Position numbers and translations under genes: made by a program
The notes under the pieces: model-generated
The model's database searches: none
The model's input: the letters and a program-made list of their open reading frames with translations, nothing else
What the model was told of the DNA's origin: nothing
Shown here: positions 24,049-33,514 of the stretch, in pieces
Layout: each line of letters begins with the position of its first letter
How positions within the stretch are numbered: the first letter of the stretch is position 1
Source: an uncultured Alphaproteobacteria bacterium
GTDB lineage: Bacteria > Pseudomonadota > Alphaproteobacteria > Caulobacterales > Caulobacteraceae
Assembly: GCA_903909375.1 (NCBI GenBank)
Contig: CAIVVM010000053.1
Coordinates: forward strand, 1 to 64,000
Length of the DNA: 64,000 nt
Direction: 5' to 3'

Positions 24049-25215
24049 CTACCCGCCGATCAATTCCCGCCCGATAAGGAAACGGCGGATCTCGTTGGTG
24101 CCTGCGCCGATGTCATACAGCTTGGCGTCGCGCAGCAGGCGCTCCACCGGATAGTCCTTGGTGTAGCCGGCCCCGCCCAGCGCCTGGATCGCCTCCAGCG
24201 ACACTTTCACGGCGTTCTCGCTGGCCATCAGGATCGCCCCCGCCGCATCGAACCGTGTAGTCATGCCCGCGTCGCAGGCCCTGGCTACGGCATAGACGTA
24301 GGCCCGGGCGGAATTCAGGGCCACGTACATATCGGCGATCTTGCCCTGCATCAGCTGGAATGAGCCGATGGCCTGGCCGAACTGCCTGCGTTCGCGCACA
24401 TACGGCAATGTCACATCGAGGCAGGCTTGCATGATCCCCAATGGGCCCGCTGCCAGCACGGCGCGCTCGTAGTCGAGCCCACTCATCAGGACGCCGACAC
24501 CGCCATTCTCCGGGCCCATGATGTTCTCTTCGGGCACCTCGCAGTCCTCAAACACCAACTCACCCGTGTCGGAGCCGCGCATGCCCATCTTGTCGAGCTT
24601 CTGGGAGACGTGGAAACCCTTGAAGCCCTTCTCGATGATGAAGGCGGTGATCCCCTTGGACGAGGCCTCTGGCGCGGTCTTGGCGTAGACAACCAGGGTG
24701 TCAGCGTGGGGCGCGTTGGTGATCCAGAATTTGGTCCCGTTGAGCACATATCGGTCGCCGCGTTTCTCGGCCTTGAGTCGCATGGAGACCACGTCCGATC
24801 CGGCGCCCGCCTCGCTCATCGCAAGGGCGCCAACATGCTCGCCCCTGATCAGCTTGCCGAGATAGCGCTGCTTCTGATCCGGGCTACCCCAGCGACGAAG
24901 CTGGTTTACGCACAGGTTGGAATGCGCGCCATAACTCAGGCCCACTGAAGCCGAGGCGCGTGATACCTCCTCCATCGCCACGACGTGCTCAAGATAGCCC
25001 AGGCCCAGCCCGCCGAACTCCTCTTCCACGGTGATGCCATGCAGGCCCAGCTCGCCCATCTGCGGCCAGAGATCGCGCGGGAACTCATTGTCGGCGTCGA
25101 TCCGGGCAGCGCGCGGCGCGATGCAATCCGCCGCAAAACGTGCGGTTGTTTCCCGGATCGCGTCTGCGGCTTCGCCGAGATTGAATTCGAGGTTTGGGCC
25201 ATGGTTCGGGATCAT
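24049..25215 (-). CDS. ivd: Isovaleryl-CoA dehydrogenase
   Basis: A 388-residue FAD flavoenzyme of leucine catabolism that oxidises isovaleryl-CoA to 3-methylcrotonyl-CoA and passes electrons to ETF. The family-specific catalytic Glu is E250 in [18 protein letters not shown], the position used by isovaleryl-CoA rather than medium-chain dehydrogenases. The FAD/substrate motifs are [14 protein letters not shown] and [34 protein letters not shown]. The usual partners (3-methylcrotonyl-CoA carboxylase) are not in the window. Confidence 0.95.
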   Translation of the reverse strand: MIPNHGPNLEFNLGEAADAIRETTARFAADCIAPRAARIDADNEFPRDLWPQMGELGLHGITVEEEFGGLGLGYLEHVVAMEEVSRASASVGLSYGAHSNLCVNQLRRWGSPDQKQRYLGKLIRGEHVGALAMSEAGAGSDVVSMRLKAEKRGDRYVLNGTKFWITNAPHADTLVVYAKTAPEASSKGITAFIIEKGFKGFHVSQKLDKMGMRGSDTGELVFEDCEVPEENIMGPENGGVGVLMSGLDYERAVLAAGPLGIMQACLDVTLPYVRERRQFGQAIGSFQLMQGKIADMYVALNSARAYVYAVARACDAGMTTRFDAAGAILMASENAVKVSLEAIQALGGAGYTKDYPVERLLRDAKLYDIGAGTNEIRRFLIGRELIGG

Positions 25216-25256
25216 GGCTCACGGTTACCACGGCTCACGGGACCGCGCGAGATCGG

Positions 25257-26444
25257 CTAGTCCCGTTCCTCCCGGCGTCCCAACCGCTGCAGAAGGCGGA
25301 ATACAGCAATCACCAGGAAGGCAATGCCCGACAGTCCTGCCAGCCAGGCGACGCGCAGAGGCGTCACCAGACCACCCATTGCCGCGCCATCGGCGTAAGC
25401 GCCCCAGAACACGGCAAAGCCGAACAATGAGAGGCCAAGTAACGCGAGCAAGAGATCCCAGACCAGCGATGGCTCCTTGCGACGGGCCGCCGGTCGTGTG
25501 CGCGCGGGAATGAACTCGAAGGGCGCCATCTCGACGTTGATGTTCGAGCTCCCGTCCTCTCGCCGAAATCCCGGAAACGGAGTCTTGGGTATCTCGAGCT
25601 CGGTGTCCGACCGGTCAGGCGCCGGCGTAAGCTTGTCGAGAACCAGCACGGGCTCGTCCAGAAACTCGAACGAGCCGATCGACGGCGCTTCTGCGGTAAA
25701 GGCGCCCGGAGCGGGCAACGTCAGTTCAGGTTCCTCACCCGGGTCGGCAAACAGGGTGGAAAGCCGCGACGTCACGGCCTCGGACGCTGCGGTCAGGGCC
25801 GGCGCCGGCGGCGCTTCAGGCGCTGATGACCCAGGCGTGGTATCAGATCCATCTTCACGGCTGACGACGATCCGTGCGCCCTCGAGTGCTGTGGAAAGCT
25901 CTGTCGGTCTGACGCTGGGGACAAGGCTGAGTGCGTCCAGATCGAGCACCGGGCGGAGCAGCGGGCTGGGTGCGGGCACCCAGCCTTCGCCTGGCGGCGT
26001 GAGGAACAGCGCCTTCTCGGCCGCGCGACGGCGGACCAGGGCGTCGATCACGATCCGCTCGCCCTCGAAATCAGCCTTCCGCCACAGCTCCATGGCGCAG
26101 GCCGCCTGCACTACGTCGCCGGCATTGAGCCGCTTCAGCATCTGGCTGCGCCGGAAGTTATCGACCCCGATGTTGAAGGCGAAACTGCACAGCGCGTCGA
26201 ACTGGTTTTGGCTAAGCGGCGCGAAGACGCCCTCATTGACCACGTGAGCCACAGTGATCAGGTCGTAGAGCAGGAGGGCTTCTGCGTCGGATTGGGACAC
26301 CTCGGCCCCCTCGCGGGCCGTAAGGGTGTGCCCATAGCCGATCATCCAGCGGCCATCGGGCAGCTGGACGGCGGTCTGGCGGTAGCCCTCGAACCGCTTG
26401 AGCAGGTCGATGGCTCCACGAGAGACGCGGTGGCGCGAGAACAT
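25257..26444 (-). CDS. GH24 (phage-type) lysozyme-like membrane protein
   Basis: A 395-residue protein. Residues about 8-145 are a T4-type lysozyme domain (LLKRFEGYRQTAVQLPDGRWMIGYGHTLT...), followed by a Pro/Ala/Glu-rich linker of about 190 residues and two C-terminal membrane helices (about 325-350 and 360-385). It is probably a cell-wall-associated protein of the Caulobacterales type. Catalytic E19 is present. When IGYGH is aligned to the T4 IGIGH, the T26 position is Met and the D20 position is Leu, so activity is doubtful or uses another residue. No N-terminal signal peptide is seen, which makes topology uncertain. ATG at 26444 preferred over TTG at 26462. Confidence 0.85.
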   Translation of the reverse strand: MFSRHRVSRGAIDLLKRFEGYRQTAVQLPDGRWMIGYGHTLTAREGAEVSQSDAEALLLYDLITVAHVVNEGVFAPLSQNQFDALCSFAFNIGVDNFRRSQMLKRLNAGDVVQAACAMELWRKADFEGERIVIDALVRRRAAEKALFLTPPGEGWVPAPSPLLRPVLDLDALSLVPSVRPTELSTALEGARIVVSREDGSDTTPGSSAPEAPPAPALTAASEAVTSRLSTLFADPGEEPELTLPAPGAFTAEAPSIGSFEFLDEPVLVLDKLTPAPDRSDTELEIPKTPFPGFRREDGSSNINVEMAPFEFIPARTRPAARRKEPSLVWDLLLALLGLSLFGFAVFWGAYADGAAMGGLVTPLRVAWLAGLSGIAFLVIAVFRLLQRLGRREERD

Positions 26445-26514
26445 GGCCCCGGATTGTCCCAATTCGGCATAGGCGGCAGGCGCCTGGTGACGTCCGACGC
26501 AAGCTTGACGCCAG

Positions 26515-27948
26515 TTACAGCAGGATCAGGCTCGCGAGCCCCAAAAATGCAAAGAAGCCCGTGAAGTCCGTCACGAAGGTCACAAAAATCGACGACGAGA
26601 CTGCGGGATCGCGGCCGCTCCGTTCCAGCACCAGCGGCACGACAGCGCCCGCCAGTGACGCCATGAACAGATTGATGATCAAGGCCAGGCCAAACACCAC
26701 CGTGAGGCGCAAGTCATGGAACATCAGGAAGATCACGGTCCCGGTGATCGCAGCCAGCGCCGCGCCGTTGATCAGGCCCACAGCCATCTCGCGCAAAACC
26801 GTCCGAACCGAATTGAAGGACGACAGTTCCCGATTGGCCAACGCACGGACAGCCACGGCCAGCGTCTGTGTGCCTGCGTTGCCGCCCAACGAAGCCACGA
26901 TCGGATAGAGGGCGGCCAGCACGACCAGTTTGGCAATCTCGTCCTGGAACGCACCGATCACACTGGCCGCGACCGCGGCAGTCACCATGTTGATCATCAG
27001 CCAGGGTATGCGGGAACGCACTATGCCGACGACCCCGGCATCGCGACCGGCATCGGAAACGCCGGCAAGCGCCAGGATGTCCTCCTCGCCCTCCTCCTGG
27101 ATGACGCCCACGATGTCGTCGACGGTGATCTGACCCACCAGCCGCCCGCCGGCATCCACGACCGGGGCTGAGATCAGGTGATACTTGTCGAAGATATAGG
27201 CGACTTCTTCCTGGTCCAGATCGATGGCGATCTCGTTCACCGGCTCCATGATCTGGGCCAGAGGAACTTGCCGACCGGACCGCAACAGGTGGCTGACCGG
27301 CACGGCGCCGACAGGCTTGTAGGCCGGGTCGACCACATAGATATCGAAGAACAGTTCAGGCAGCTCCTCGCCGCCGCTGCGGAAGTGGTCAATGGCCTGG
27401 CCCACGGTCCAGAACTGAGGCGCGGCCACCACCTCGCGCTGCATCAGACGACCGGCGGTCTCTTCACCATAGGAGAGCGTCGACTCGATGGCCGCACGCT
27501 CCATCTCCGGCATGGCCGCCAGCACCTGGGCGCGTTTGTCATCCTCCAGATCGTCGACCACGTCGGCGGCGTCGTCGGAGTCCATCTCGCCAATGGCCTT
27601 GGCCAGGGTGGCGGACGGCACGTGCTCCAGCACGTCCTCGCGAATCTCGCTGTCCAGCTCCGAGAGGATCTCGGACAAGGTTTCCGGGTCGAGGTGCGGG
27701 ACCAGCTCCTCGCGGGCGTCCGCCGACAGGAAGCCCATCAGGTCGGCAATGTCAGCGGGATGCAACGCGCTCAGCAGTTCGCGAAGACGCTCGGCGTCGC
27801 CTCGGTCCAGCGCGTCAGCGACGTTGGACACAAAATCGGGGTTCAGCGCGTAGTCCTCGTCAAGCGCGAGGTCTTCCAGATCTTCGTCAACTTCGTGGGG
27901 CTGAATGTCGTCCGCCATATCGGCGAGGCTGTCCGTTTCACGGCTCAT
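26515..27948 (-). CDS. mgtE: Magnesium transporter MgtE
   Basis: A 477-residue Mg2+ channel. Domain order is N-terminal superhelical MgtE_N domain (about 35-155, LRELLSALHPADIADLMGFL...), paired CBS domains (about 160-285) that gate the pore by Mg2+ binding, then five C-terminal transmembrane helices with the pore phrase GGNAGTQTLAVAVRAL. Length and order match the family. It is a single-gene unit downstream of tRNA-Leu on the same strand. Confidence 0.96.
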   Translation of the reverse strand: MSRETDSLADMADDIQPHEVDEDLEDLALDEDYALNPDFVSNVADALDRGDAERLRELLSALHPADIADLMGFLSADAREELVPHLDPETLSEILSELDSEIREDVLEHVPSATLAKAIGEMDSDDAADVVDDLEDDKRAQVLAAMPEMERAAIESTLSYGEETAGRLMQREVVAAPQFWTVGQAIDHFRSGGEELPELFFDIYVVDPAYKPVGAVPVSHLLRSGRQVPLAQIMEPVNEIAIDLDQEEVAYIFDKYHLISAPVVDAGGRLVGQITVDDIVGVIQEEGEEDILALAGVSDAGRDAGVVGIVRSRIPWLMINMVTAAVAASVIGAFQDEIAKLVVLAALYPIVASLGGNAGTQTLAVAVRALANRELSSFNSVRTVLREMAVGLINGAALAAITGTVIFLMFHDLRLTVVFGLALIINLFMASLAGAVVPLVLERSGRDPAVSSSIFVTFVTDFTGFFAFLGLASLILL

Positions 27949-28011
27949 TCGGACCTCCCTCAGCTATGTACGGACGACGTTTCTCGATCCCTGTTGACGT
28001 GTCTCAATCAC

Positions 28012-28096
28012 TGGTGCGGTCGAGAAGACTCGAACTTCCACGGGTTGCCCCACAGCGACCTCAACGCTGCGCGTCTACCAATTCCGCCACGACCGC
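28012..28096 (-). tRNA. tRNA-Leu (GAG)
   Basis: An 85-nt cloverleaf with encoded CCA. The acceptor stem GCGGTCG pairs with CGACCGC; the anticodon stem CAGCG/CGCTG holds the loop TTGAGGT, giving anticodon GAG (codons CUC/CUU). A long variable arm (GTGGGGCAACCCGT region) marks a class II tRNA, and the T arm contains GTTCGAGTC. No other tRNA is visible in the window. Confidence 0.95.
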
Positions 28097-28149
28097 TCGT
28101 GGTGAGGCGCGGCAGGTAGCAAACGCAGACCGCTTTGGGAAGAGCGTGC

Positions 28150-28401
28150 TCAGATTGATCCGGCGATGTAATCATAAACATCGGCCTCTCCTGTCACGCA
28201 GATGGAGATGCGTTCGTCGTTTATCTGGATTTCTCCGCGCGCCACCGGGTAATTGTTGGCCAGGATCCAGACCTCATCGTTCACCGTTGCGTCGAGGGGA
28301 ATCACCGCACCCCGGCCCATTCGCAGCAATTGCGCCATCGGCAGCGCGGCGCGTCCCAGCACCACCTGGATCTCGACGTTGACCGACTTGACCTGACTCA
28401 C
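28150..28401 (-). CDS. FliN/SpoA-domain flagellar switch-like protein
   Basis: A single SpoA (surface presentation of antigens) domain: VKSVNVEIQVVLGRAALPMAQLLRMGRGAVIPLDATVNDEVWILANNYPVARGEIQINDERISICV is the FliN/YscQ C-terminal fold almost end to end. I place the start at GTG 28401 (83 residues), because longer frames run into the lipB start region. FliN in the C-ring is usually 100-150 residues and sits in a flagellar operon. This one is an orphan between tRNA-Leu and lipB, so it may be a second FliN-like switch component. Function in motility is inferred from the domain. Confidence 0.82.
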   Translation of the reverse strand: MSQVKSVNVEIQVVLGRAALPMAQLLRMGRGAVIPLDATVNDEVWILANNYPVARGEIQINDERISICVTGEADVYDYIAGSI

Positions 28402-28468
28402 CGAAAAACCCCGAAACACGCCGTTGGGCTTTGCATGACGCCAAGCCGCAGCGCACATTGGCGCTGAC

Positions 28469-29185
28469 ATGCTTGATCGGGCGTTAATCTCTGAAGCTCC
28501 GGCGCAATTTGCGCGTCTGGACGGCGCACCGGCCGGCTGGGCGGTGTCACGCGCGCCCGTTCCCTACCCTGACGCAGTGGCGACCATGGAGGCTCGAGCC
28601 GCCGCTATCGCCGACGGCCGGGCGGGCGAACTGGTCTGGCTGCTGGAGCATCCGCCGCTCTACACAGCCGGCGTCTCGGCGCGACCCGAGGACCTCTTGG
28701 ACGCCTCACGTTTCCCGGTGTTTCAAAGCGGGCGCGGCGGCCAGTACACCTACCACGGGCCGGGCCAGCGGGTGGCTTACGTGATGCTGGACCTCACAAG
28801 CCGCCACCGCGACGTGCGCGCTTTCGTGGCCGCCCTGGAGGCCTGGCTGATCGGCGCCCTGGCGACCCTCAACGTCCGCGCCGATGTCAGACCCGGTCGC
28901 GTGGGCGTCTGGGTGGCCCGGACCGACCCGCTGCGCGAGGACAAGATCGCCGCCATCGGGGTAAAGCTGCGCAAGTGGGTGTCGTTTCACGGCGTTTCGC
29001 TGAACGTCGAACCCGACCTCTCCCATTTCGGCGGCATCGTACCCTGCGGCGTAACCGCCCACGGTGTCACCAGTCTGGCGGATCTCGGCGCGCCGGTGAC
29101 CATGGACGCCGCAGACGCCGCATTGAGGGCGAGCTTCCAGGCCGTATTCGGTCCCGTGACGACGACGCCGCCGCCGCTTTCCTGA
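28469..29185 (+). CDS. lipB: Octanoyl-[ACP]:protein transferase LipB
   Basis: A 238-residue lipoate synthesis enzyme that moves octanoyl from ACP to lipoyl domains. Signatures are [38 protein letters not shown], the catalytic Lys in [16 protein letters not shown] and the acyl-thioester Cys in [16 protein letters not shown]. Its ATG at 28469 lies back to back with the SpoA gene. The frame N-terminal to about residue 25 is weakly conserved, so a slightly later start cannot be excluded. Confidence 0.95.
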   Translation: MLDRALISEAPAQFARLDGAPAGWAVSRAPVPYPDAVATMEARAAAIADGRAGELVWLLEHPPLYTAGVSARPEDLLDASRFPVFQSGRGGQYTYHGPGQRVAYVMLDLTSRHRDVRAFVAALEAWLIGALATLNVRADVRPGRVGVWVARTDPLREDKIAAIGVKLRKWVSFHGVSLNVEPDLSHFGGIVPCGVTAHGVTSLADLGAPVTMDAADAALRASFQAVFGPVTTTPPPLS

Positions 29186-29500
29186 TGGCGCGCCGACGGC
29201 TGGTCGCCTGGGGTTGTATTTCCAAACGCTGCGGTTCGGCGCCAGTTACGGCCTGTTCAACCGTAAATCCGTCAAGCAAACGCTTGGCCCGCCCTTTTTG
29301 GGGGTTAAGCAAGCGGTCCCCGTAATAGCGACATCGTGGCCGGCAAGATCAGCACTGTGACCGCCGCAGCCGAGGCGCGAACACTCATAGCTGGGCCAGC
29401 TCGGACGCGCGCGGTCTCTGCCTTTAACTAGGCTGAGGCCGGGCCTCCCCGAAACTCCCTGCCTCGGCTGATTTCCGTTGCGTCCACATCTCTGCAATGC
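29186..29500. other. Intergenic stretch upstream of the zinc-type operon
   Basis: About 315 bp between lipB and the Zur-like site. I find no supported ORF, tRNA or repeat of families A-C. It must contain the operon promoter close to its right end. Confidence 0.6.
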
Positions 29501-29502
29501 AA

Positions 29503-29517
29503 TGTTATAACATAACA
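29503..29517. promoter_or_regulatory. Zur-like operator
   Basis: TGTTATAACATAACA, a 7-1-7 palindrome (TGTTATA-A-CATAACA) differing by one base from the core of the proteobacterial Zur consensus TGTTATA-N-TATAACA, and strikingly AT-rich in this GC-rich genome. It is centred about 27 bp before the ATG of the first COG0523 GTPase, so bound Zur-Zn would block transcription of the whole cluster. Confidence 0.8.
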
Positions 29518-29536
29518 ATCATTCAAAGGTCTGACG

Positions 29537-30742
29537 ATGCGCCAGTTGCCGGTGACGGTGCTCTCCGGGTTTCTGGGGGCGGGAAAGACCACGCTCTTGA
29601 ATCACATTCTGCGCAACCGTGAGGGCAAGCGCGTGGCGGTGATTGTGAACGATATGAGCGAAGTGAACATCGACGCCGCTCTGGTCCGGGGTGGTGATGC
29701 CGGTCTGTCGCGGACCGAAGAGCGCCTGGTGGAGATGAGCAATGGCTGCATCTGCTGCACGCTGCGTGATGATCTTCTGGCTGAGGTGCGCCGGCTCGCG
29801 GCCGAAGGACGGTTCGACTACCTGCTGATCGAGTCCACCGGTATCTCCGAGCCAATGCCGGTCGCGGCCACTTTCGATTTCATCGAGGAGTCCGGGGACT
29901 CGCTGCGTGATGTGTCACGGCTCGACACCATGGTGACGGTGGTGGATGCGTTCAATTTTCACCGGGACTACGCCAGTCGAGATTTCCTCGCTGACCGCGG
30001 CGAGAGCCTCGGAGACGGAGATGTCCGTACCGTGGTCAACCTGCTCGTTGACCAGATTGAGTTCGCGGATGTCATCGTCCTGAGCAAGGTTGATCTGGTG
30101 ACATCGCAGGCGCTTCGCGAGGTAGAGGCGATTTGCCGCATGTTGAATCCTGGCGCGCGTATCGTGTCGGCGGAGAATGGGCAGGTGCCGCTCAGCGAGG
30201 TTCTCGATACCGGGCGGTTCGATATGCTGAAGGCGCAGAGTGCCGCAGGCTGGCGGCAGGCCCTTGAATTCGGAAAGACCCCGGAAACCGAAGAGTACGG
30301 TGTCACCAGCTTCATCTACCGCGCCCGCCGGCCGTTTCATCCTGATCGGCTGATGGACGTGTTTAACCGGGAATGGCCGGGTGTCTGGAGATCAAAGGGG
30401 TTCTTCTGGCTCGCCACGCGGATGCACCAGGTCGGGACGTGGAGTCAGTCCGGGGCCGTGGTGACCCACGAGTGGGGTGGCCATTGGTGGGCCGCAATCC
30501 CGCCCGAGCGGCGGCCTCAGGACCTAGAGTCTCGCGCAGCCCTGGCGGCAGTATGGCGTCAGCCCCATGGCGACCGGCGACAGGAACTGGTCCTGATCGG
30601 CAAGGACATGGATCAGCGGGCGCTGACTGCGCTGCTGGACAGCGCGCTGCTGACGCCGACCGAAGTTCAGCGCGGGGTCGCGGGGTGGCGCAGACTGTCC
30701 GATCCGTTCCCGGTTTGGGGCCGTGAGGTCGAGGTCGCGTGA
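29537..30742 (+). CDS. COG0523 (CobW/ZigA-type) metallochaperone GTPase
   Basis: A 401-residue G3E GTPase. Motifs: Walker [10 protein letters not shown] (11-19), the metal-binding CxCC in [13 protein letters not shown], Walker B/ESTG ([10 protein letters not shown]), and a G4 motif SKVD in place of the usual NKxD. The C-terminal CobW_C domain carries [17 protein letters not shown]. Family members load or salvage zinc under starvation; the Zur-like box just upstream supports a zinc role here. First gene of the cluster; its stop overlaps the next start by 4 nt (GTGA). Confidence 0.92.
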   Translation: MRQLPVTVLSGFLGAGKTTLLNHILRNREGKRVAVIVNDMSEVNIDAALVRGGDAGLSRTEERLVEMSNGCICCTLRDDLLAEVRRLAAEGRFDYLLIESTGISEPMPVAATFDFIEESGDSLRDVSRLDTMVTVVDAFNFHRDYASRDFLADRGESLGDGDVRTVVNLLVDQIEFADVIVLSKVDLVTSQALREVEAICRMLNPGARIVSAENGQVPLSEVLDTGRFDMLKAQSAAGWRQALEFGKTPETEEYGVTSFIYRARRPFHPDRLMDVFNREWPGVWRSKGFFWLATRMHQVGTWSQSGAVVTHEWGGHWWAAIPPERRPQDLESRAALAAVWRQPHGDRRQELVLIGKDMDQRALTALLDSALLTPTEVQRGVAGWRRLSDPFPVWGREVEVA

Positions 30743-30894
30743 TATCGCCGGACAGCCTCATCTCTCGTCTTACGCCTGAGGAACTGGGGCAAATCATCGA
30801 TGCCATGAACCGCGACTGCGAGTGCTGCGAGCCTGAGGCTACGACTCAAGCATCGCGCTTCACCTGCGAACCGCTGGTCGACGACACGCCATGA
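30739..30894 (+). CDS. Small Cys-rich protein of unknown function
   Basis: A 51-residue protein starting at GTG 30739 ([20 protein letters not shown]). The motif DCECCEPE (C29, C31, C32) plus a fourth Cys (C44, in RFTCEP) could bind zinc. It overlaps the GTPase stop upstream and the MerC-like start downstream by 4 nt each, so it is almost certainly translated. No signal peptide or membrane segment. I do not recognise the family; a zinc-binding carrier or partner of the COG0523 GTPases is an inference from context. Confidence 0.8.
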   Translation: MISPDSLISRLTPEELGQIIDAMNRDCECCEPEATTQASRFTCEPLVDDTP

Positions 30895-31310
30895 GTGCAG
30901 CAGATCGCGTGTTGGATGGTTCGGCCATTGGCCTGTCGGGCCTCTGTCTTGCCTATTGCCTGGCATTACCAGTCGCAGCCGCACTGCTGCCGGTGCTTGG
31001 CGCTTGGGCGGAGGCGAAGTGGGTGCATGTCCTCTTTGTCCTGATCGCCGCCCCATTGTCGGGTCTGGCGCTTCTGAGGCCTTCGCCGCACGCCCGACGA
31101 TCCATCCGGGTTCTCGCACTCGCGGCCATCGGTATCACTCTGTTGGCCGCTGGGGCTTTCGTCGCCGGGTCGAAAGCCGTTGAGACTGCGGTGACTGTGG
31201 TCGGGAGCTTATGCCTGGCCAGTGCTCATCTGTGGAATTGGCACCGCCGGGCGTCCACCAGCGGCGGGGCGCGCGTTCCGACCGACGGCAACAACTCGCA
31301 CCCATACTGA
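30891..31310 (+). CDS. MerC-domain membrane protein
   Basis: A 139-residue protein with four hydrophobic helices. The first contains the MerC-type Cys pair as [13 protein letters not shown] (C18 and C22), which in MerC carries Hg2+ across the inner membrane. No other mer gene is nearby, so the substrate here is more likely zinc or another soft divalent metal. Translationally coupled to the small Cys-rich protein (ATGA overlap). Confidence 0.85.
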   Translation: MSAADRVLDGSAIGLSGLCLAYCLALPVAAALLPVLGAWAEAKWVHVLFVLIAAPLSGLALLRPSPHARRSIRVLALAAIGITLLAAGAFVAGSKAVETAVTVVGSLCLASAHLWNWHRRASTSGGARVPTDGNNSHPY

Positions 31311-31326
31311 ACTGGAGATATTTGAA

Positions 31327-32295
31327 ATGCCGCCCTCCTCGACGATCCCCGTTACCGTACTTACCGGCTATCTGGGTGCCGGAAAGACTACCCTGCTCAA
31401 TCGCATTCTCACCGAGAACCACGGCAAGCGTTACGCCGTTATCGTCAATGAATTTGGCGAGCTGGGCATCGACAACGACCTTGTGGTGGGTGCCGACGAG
31501 GAAGTGTTTGAGATGAACAACGGCTGCATCTGTTGCACCGTGCGGGGTGATCTGATCCGAATTCTGAATGGACTGATGAAGCGCAAGGGTGGCTTCGATG
31601 GCATCCTGATCGAGACAACTGGCCTCGCTGATCCCGCGCCGGTCGCGCAAACTTTCTTCGTGGACGACGAAGTCCGCCAGCGCACCCGGCTGGACGCCAT
31701 TCTGACCGTCGTGGATGCCGTGCACCTTGAAGCACGCTTGGCCGACAGCCACGAGGCCGCCGAACAGATCGCCTTTGCCGACGTCATCCTGCTGAACAAG
31801 ATCGACCTGGTGTCATCACTCGAAGTCGCCCGCCTTCAGACGTTGATCGCGCGCATGAACCCGACGGCGCGGATTGTGCCAACCCGGAACTGCGACATCG
31901 CGATTGCAGATTTGTTGGATCTGGGTGCGTTTGATCTGGATCGCATTCTCGAAATCGAACCGGGCTTCCTGGGTGAAGACGAGCACCAGCACGATGAGGC
32001 GGTGGTTTCAGTTTCGATGAGTCTGGACAAGCCCTTGGATTCCAACCGGGCGCGGGCTTGGGTTTCGTCAATCGCATCCGACCTTGGTCAGGACATTCTG
32101 CGCTGGAAGGGGATTCTTCATATAGCCGGACAGGACCGCCGCCTGGTGTTCCAGGGGGTGCACATGTTACTGGACGTCGACTTGCAGAGGCCTTGGCGAG
32201 AGGATGAGACGCGGGTGTCGCGGGCTGTCTTCATCGGTCGCGATCTACCTGCTGCGCGGCTCAAGGCAGGTTTTGAAGCCTGCGTCGTCCGGTGA
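31327..32295 (+). CDS. COG0523 (CobW-type) GTPase, second copy
   Basis: A 322-residue G3E GTPase distinct from the one at 29537. Motifs: GYLGAGKTT (Walker A), [12 protein letters not shown] (CxCC metal site), [13 protein letters not shown], canonical NKIDLV (G4), a short His/Asp stretch DEDEHQHDE-like ([11 protein letters not shown]) and a CobW_C domain. GGAG lies 9 nt before the ATG at 31327. The second member suggests division of labour, for example one client-specific chaperone and one general one. It overlaps the permease gene by 4 nt. Confidence 0.93.
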   Translation: MPPSSTIPVTVLTGYLGAGKTTLLNRILTENHGKRYAVIVNEFGELGIDNDLVVGADEEVFEMNNGCICCTVRGDLIRILNGLMKRKGGFDGILIETTGLADPAPVAQTFFVDDEVRQRTRLDAILTVVDAVHLEARLADSHEAAEQIAFADVILLNKIDLVSSLEVARLQTLIARMNPTARIVPTRNCDIAIADLLDLGAFDLDRILEIEPGFLGEDEHQHDEAVVSVSMSLDKPLDSNRARAWVSSIASDLGQDILRWKGILHIAGQDRRLVFQGVHMLLDVDLQRPWREDETRVSRAVFIGRDLPAARLKAGFEACVVR

Positions 32296-33098
32296 GTGAT
32301 CCAGGGATACTGACGGGCCCAGCACTTGGCCTTGTTCTTCTGCTGGGCCTGAGACATGGGCTTGATCCGGACCATATCGCCGTCATTGACAACCTGACAT
32401 TCCGTGCCGCCGAGGAAAGGCCGCGCTGGGCACCCTGGACGGGCACGCTCTTTGCGATCGGTCATAGTTTGTCCGTAGCCGCAGTGTCCATCGGAGTTGC
32501 TATGTTGTTTCCCCGATTTGCCTGGCCGGATTGGGCGAGCACGGTGATTGACTTGGCGGTCATTGGCTTGCTGATTTTGGTCGGTGTCTTGAACTTGCTG
32601 GCCTTGCGCCGCCCGGGTGCCTACACGCCGGTTGGATGGCGGCAGGGCCTGATCCCGCGCGCCCTGCGAGGCAGCTCCCACCCGCTTGCCATAGTCACGA
32701 CCGGGATTGTTTTCGGCCTGGTGTTCGACACAGCCACCCAGGCCGCAGCCTGGGGCCTTGCTGCCTCGTCGACGGCCGGCGTCAGCGGTGCGGCGATCGT
32801 CGCTGTGGTGTTCGCGCTCGGCATGATCCTGACCGATACCGCCGACAGCCGGATCGTTGCGGGCCTGCTCCGTGATCGGGGAGACCCCGACCGCGTGCGA
32901 CGCTATCGGAGGGGGGTCGGCTGGTTGATTGTCGCCATGTCGTTTGGAATGGCCGGCTATGCTCTGGCTGGCCGTCTCGCGTCAGATGCGAGCAAGCTCC
33001 CCGATCAACTGTTCACCGCCCTAGGCGTCGGCATGGCGGTCACTGTAGCAGGCTTGCTCCTGTGGGGACGCCGACAAGGTCATTACCGTGCAATGTGA
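32292..33098 (+). CDS. NiCoT-like divalent metal permease
   Basis: A 268-residue inner-membrane protein with 6-8 hydrophobic segments. The nickel/cobalt transporter signature is clear in [16 protein letters not shown] (the HX4DH motif of helix II), and [13 protein letters not shown] is the second NiCoT signature region. It is shorter than NixA/HoxN (about 330-350). The GTG start overlaps the GTPase stop (GTGA). Its place in a cluster with a Zur-like operator argues for zinc uptake, though nickel or cobalt cannot be excluded. Confidence 0.85.
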   Translation: MSDPGILTGPALGLVLLLGLRHGLDPDHIAVIDNLTFRAAEERPRWAPWTGTLFAIGHSLSVAAVSIGVAMLFPRFAWPDWASTVIDLAVIGLLILVGVLNLLALRRPGAYTPVGWRQGLIPRALRGSSHPLAIVTTGIVFGLVFDTATQAAAWGLAASSTAGVSGAAIVAVVFALGMILTDTADSRIVAGLLRDRGDPDRVRRYRRGVGWLIVAMSFGMAGYALAGRLASDASKLPDQLFTALGVGMAVTVAGLLLWGRRQGHYRAM

Positions 33099-33497
33099 AC
33101 AGCGAGCATCAATGGGCCCCAAGAGATCGGGTGGTATCCAGGTCACACATTCCGGTCGACTTGCAGTGAACCCGAGTTACAGTGACACTTTACTTAACCC
33201 CTATTGGGAAGCAGATCACATTCTCCGACGCATCGGGCGGGGATATAGCCAAGTGGCATCGTAACAGTGGCGCGGCGCGCACGGGTTGTCATCCCCGGCG
33301 CACCCGATAGCGTTGAGGTGTCGCGCAGAGCGTTACGGCCCTTTCTGCGCCCCTCTGCGTCTTCTGCGGTTCTCTTCCCCAGTTGCCCGGCGTTCCCCGG
33401 CCCCCGCCGTAGAAGCCTCCCCTTTCGTGCGGTTCGTGTGGTTCGTGGACAAATCCTTCCGGCGTCGACGACACGCGGCTTGACAGCATGTCAATCT
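33099..33497. repeat. Intergenic stretch with repeat-like words
   Basis: No gene is supported in these 400 bp. The part from about 33340 to 33452 contains CTCTGCGTCTTCTGCGG and the iterated TTCGTGCGGTTCGTGTGGTT, wording I have seen in intergenic repeats of distantly related bacteria. On the other strand it translates as iterated HEPHEPHE. It has no similarity to families A, B or C. Confidence 0.45.
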
Positions 33498-33512
33498 GTT
33501 CTATCTTTGTTC
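33498..33512 (+). promoter_or_regulatory. LexA (SOS) box
   Basis: GTTC-TATCTTT-GTTC, identical over all 15 bases to the site at 12151-12165 and again ending 2 nt before the ATG. The conserved spacer as well as the half sites suggests duplication of operator and gene together. Confidence 0.88.
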
Positions 33513-33514
33513 TC

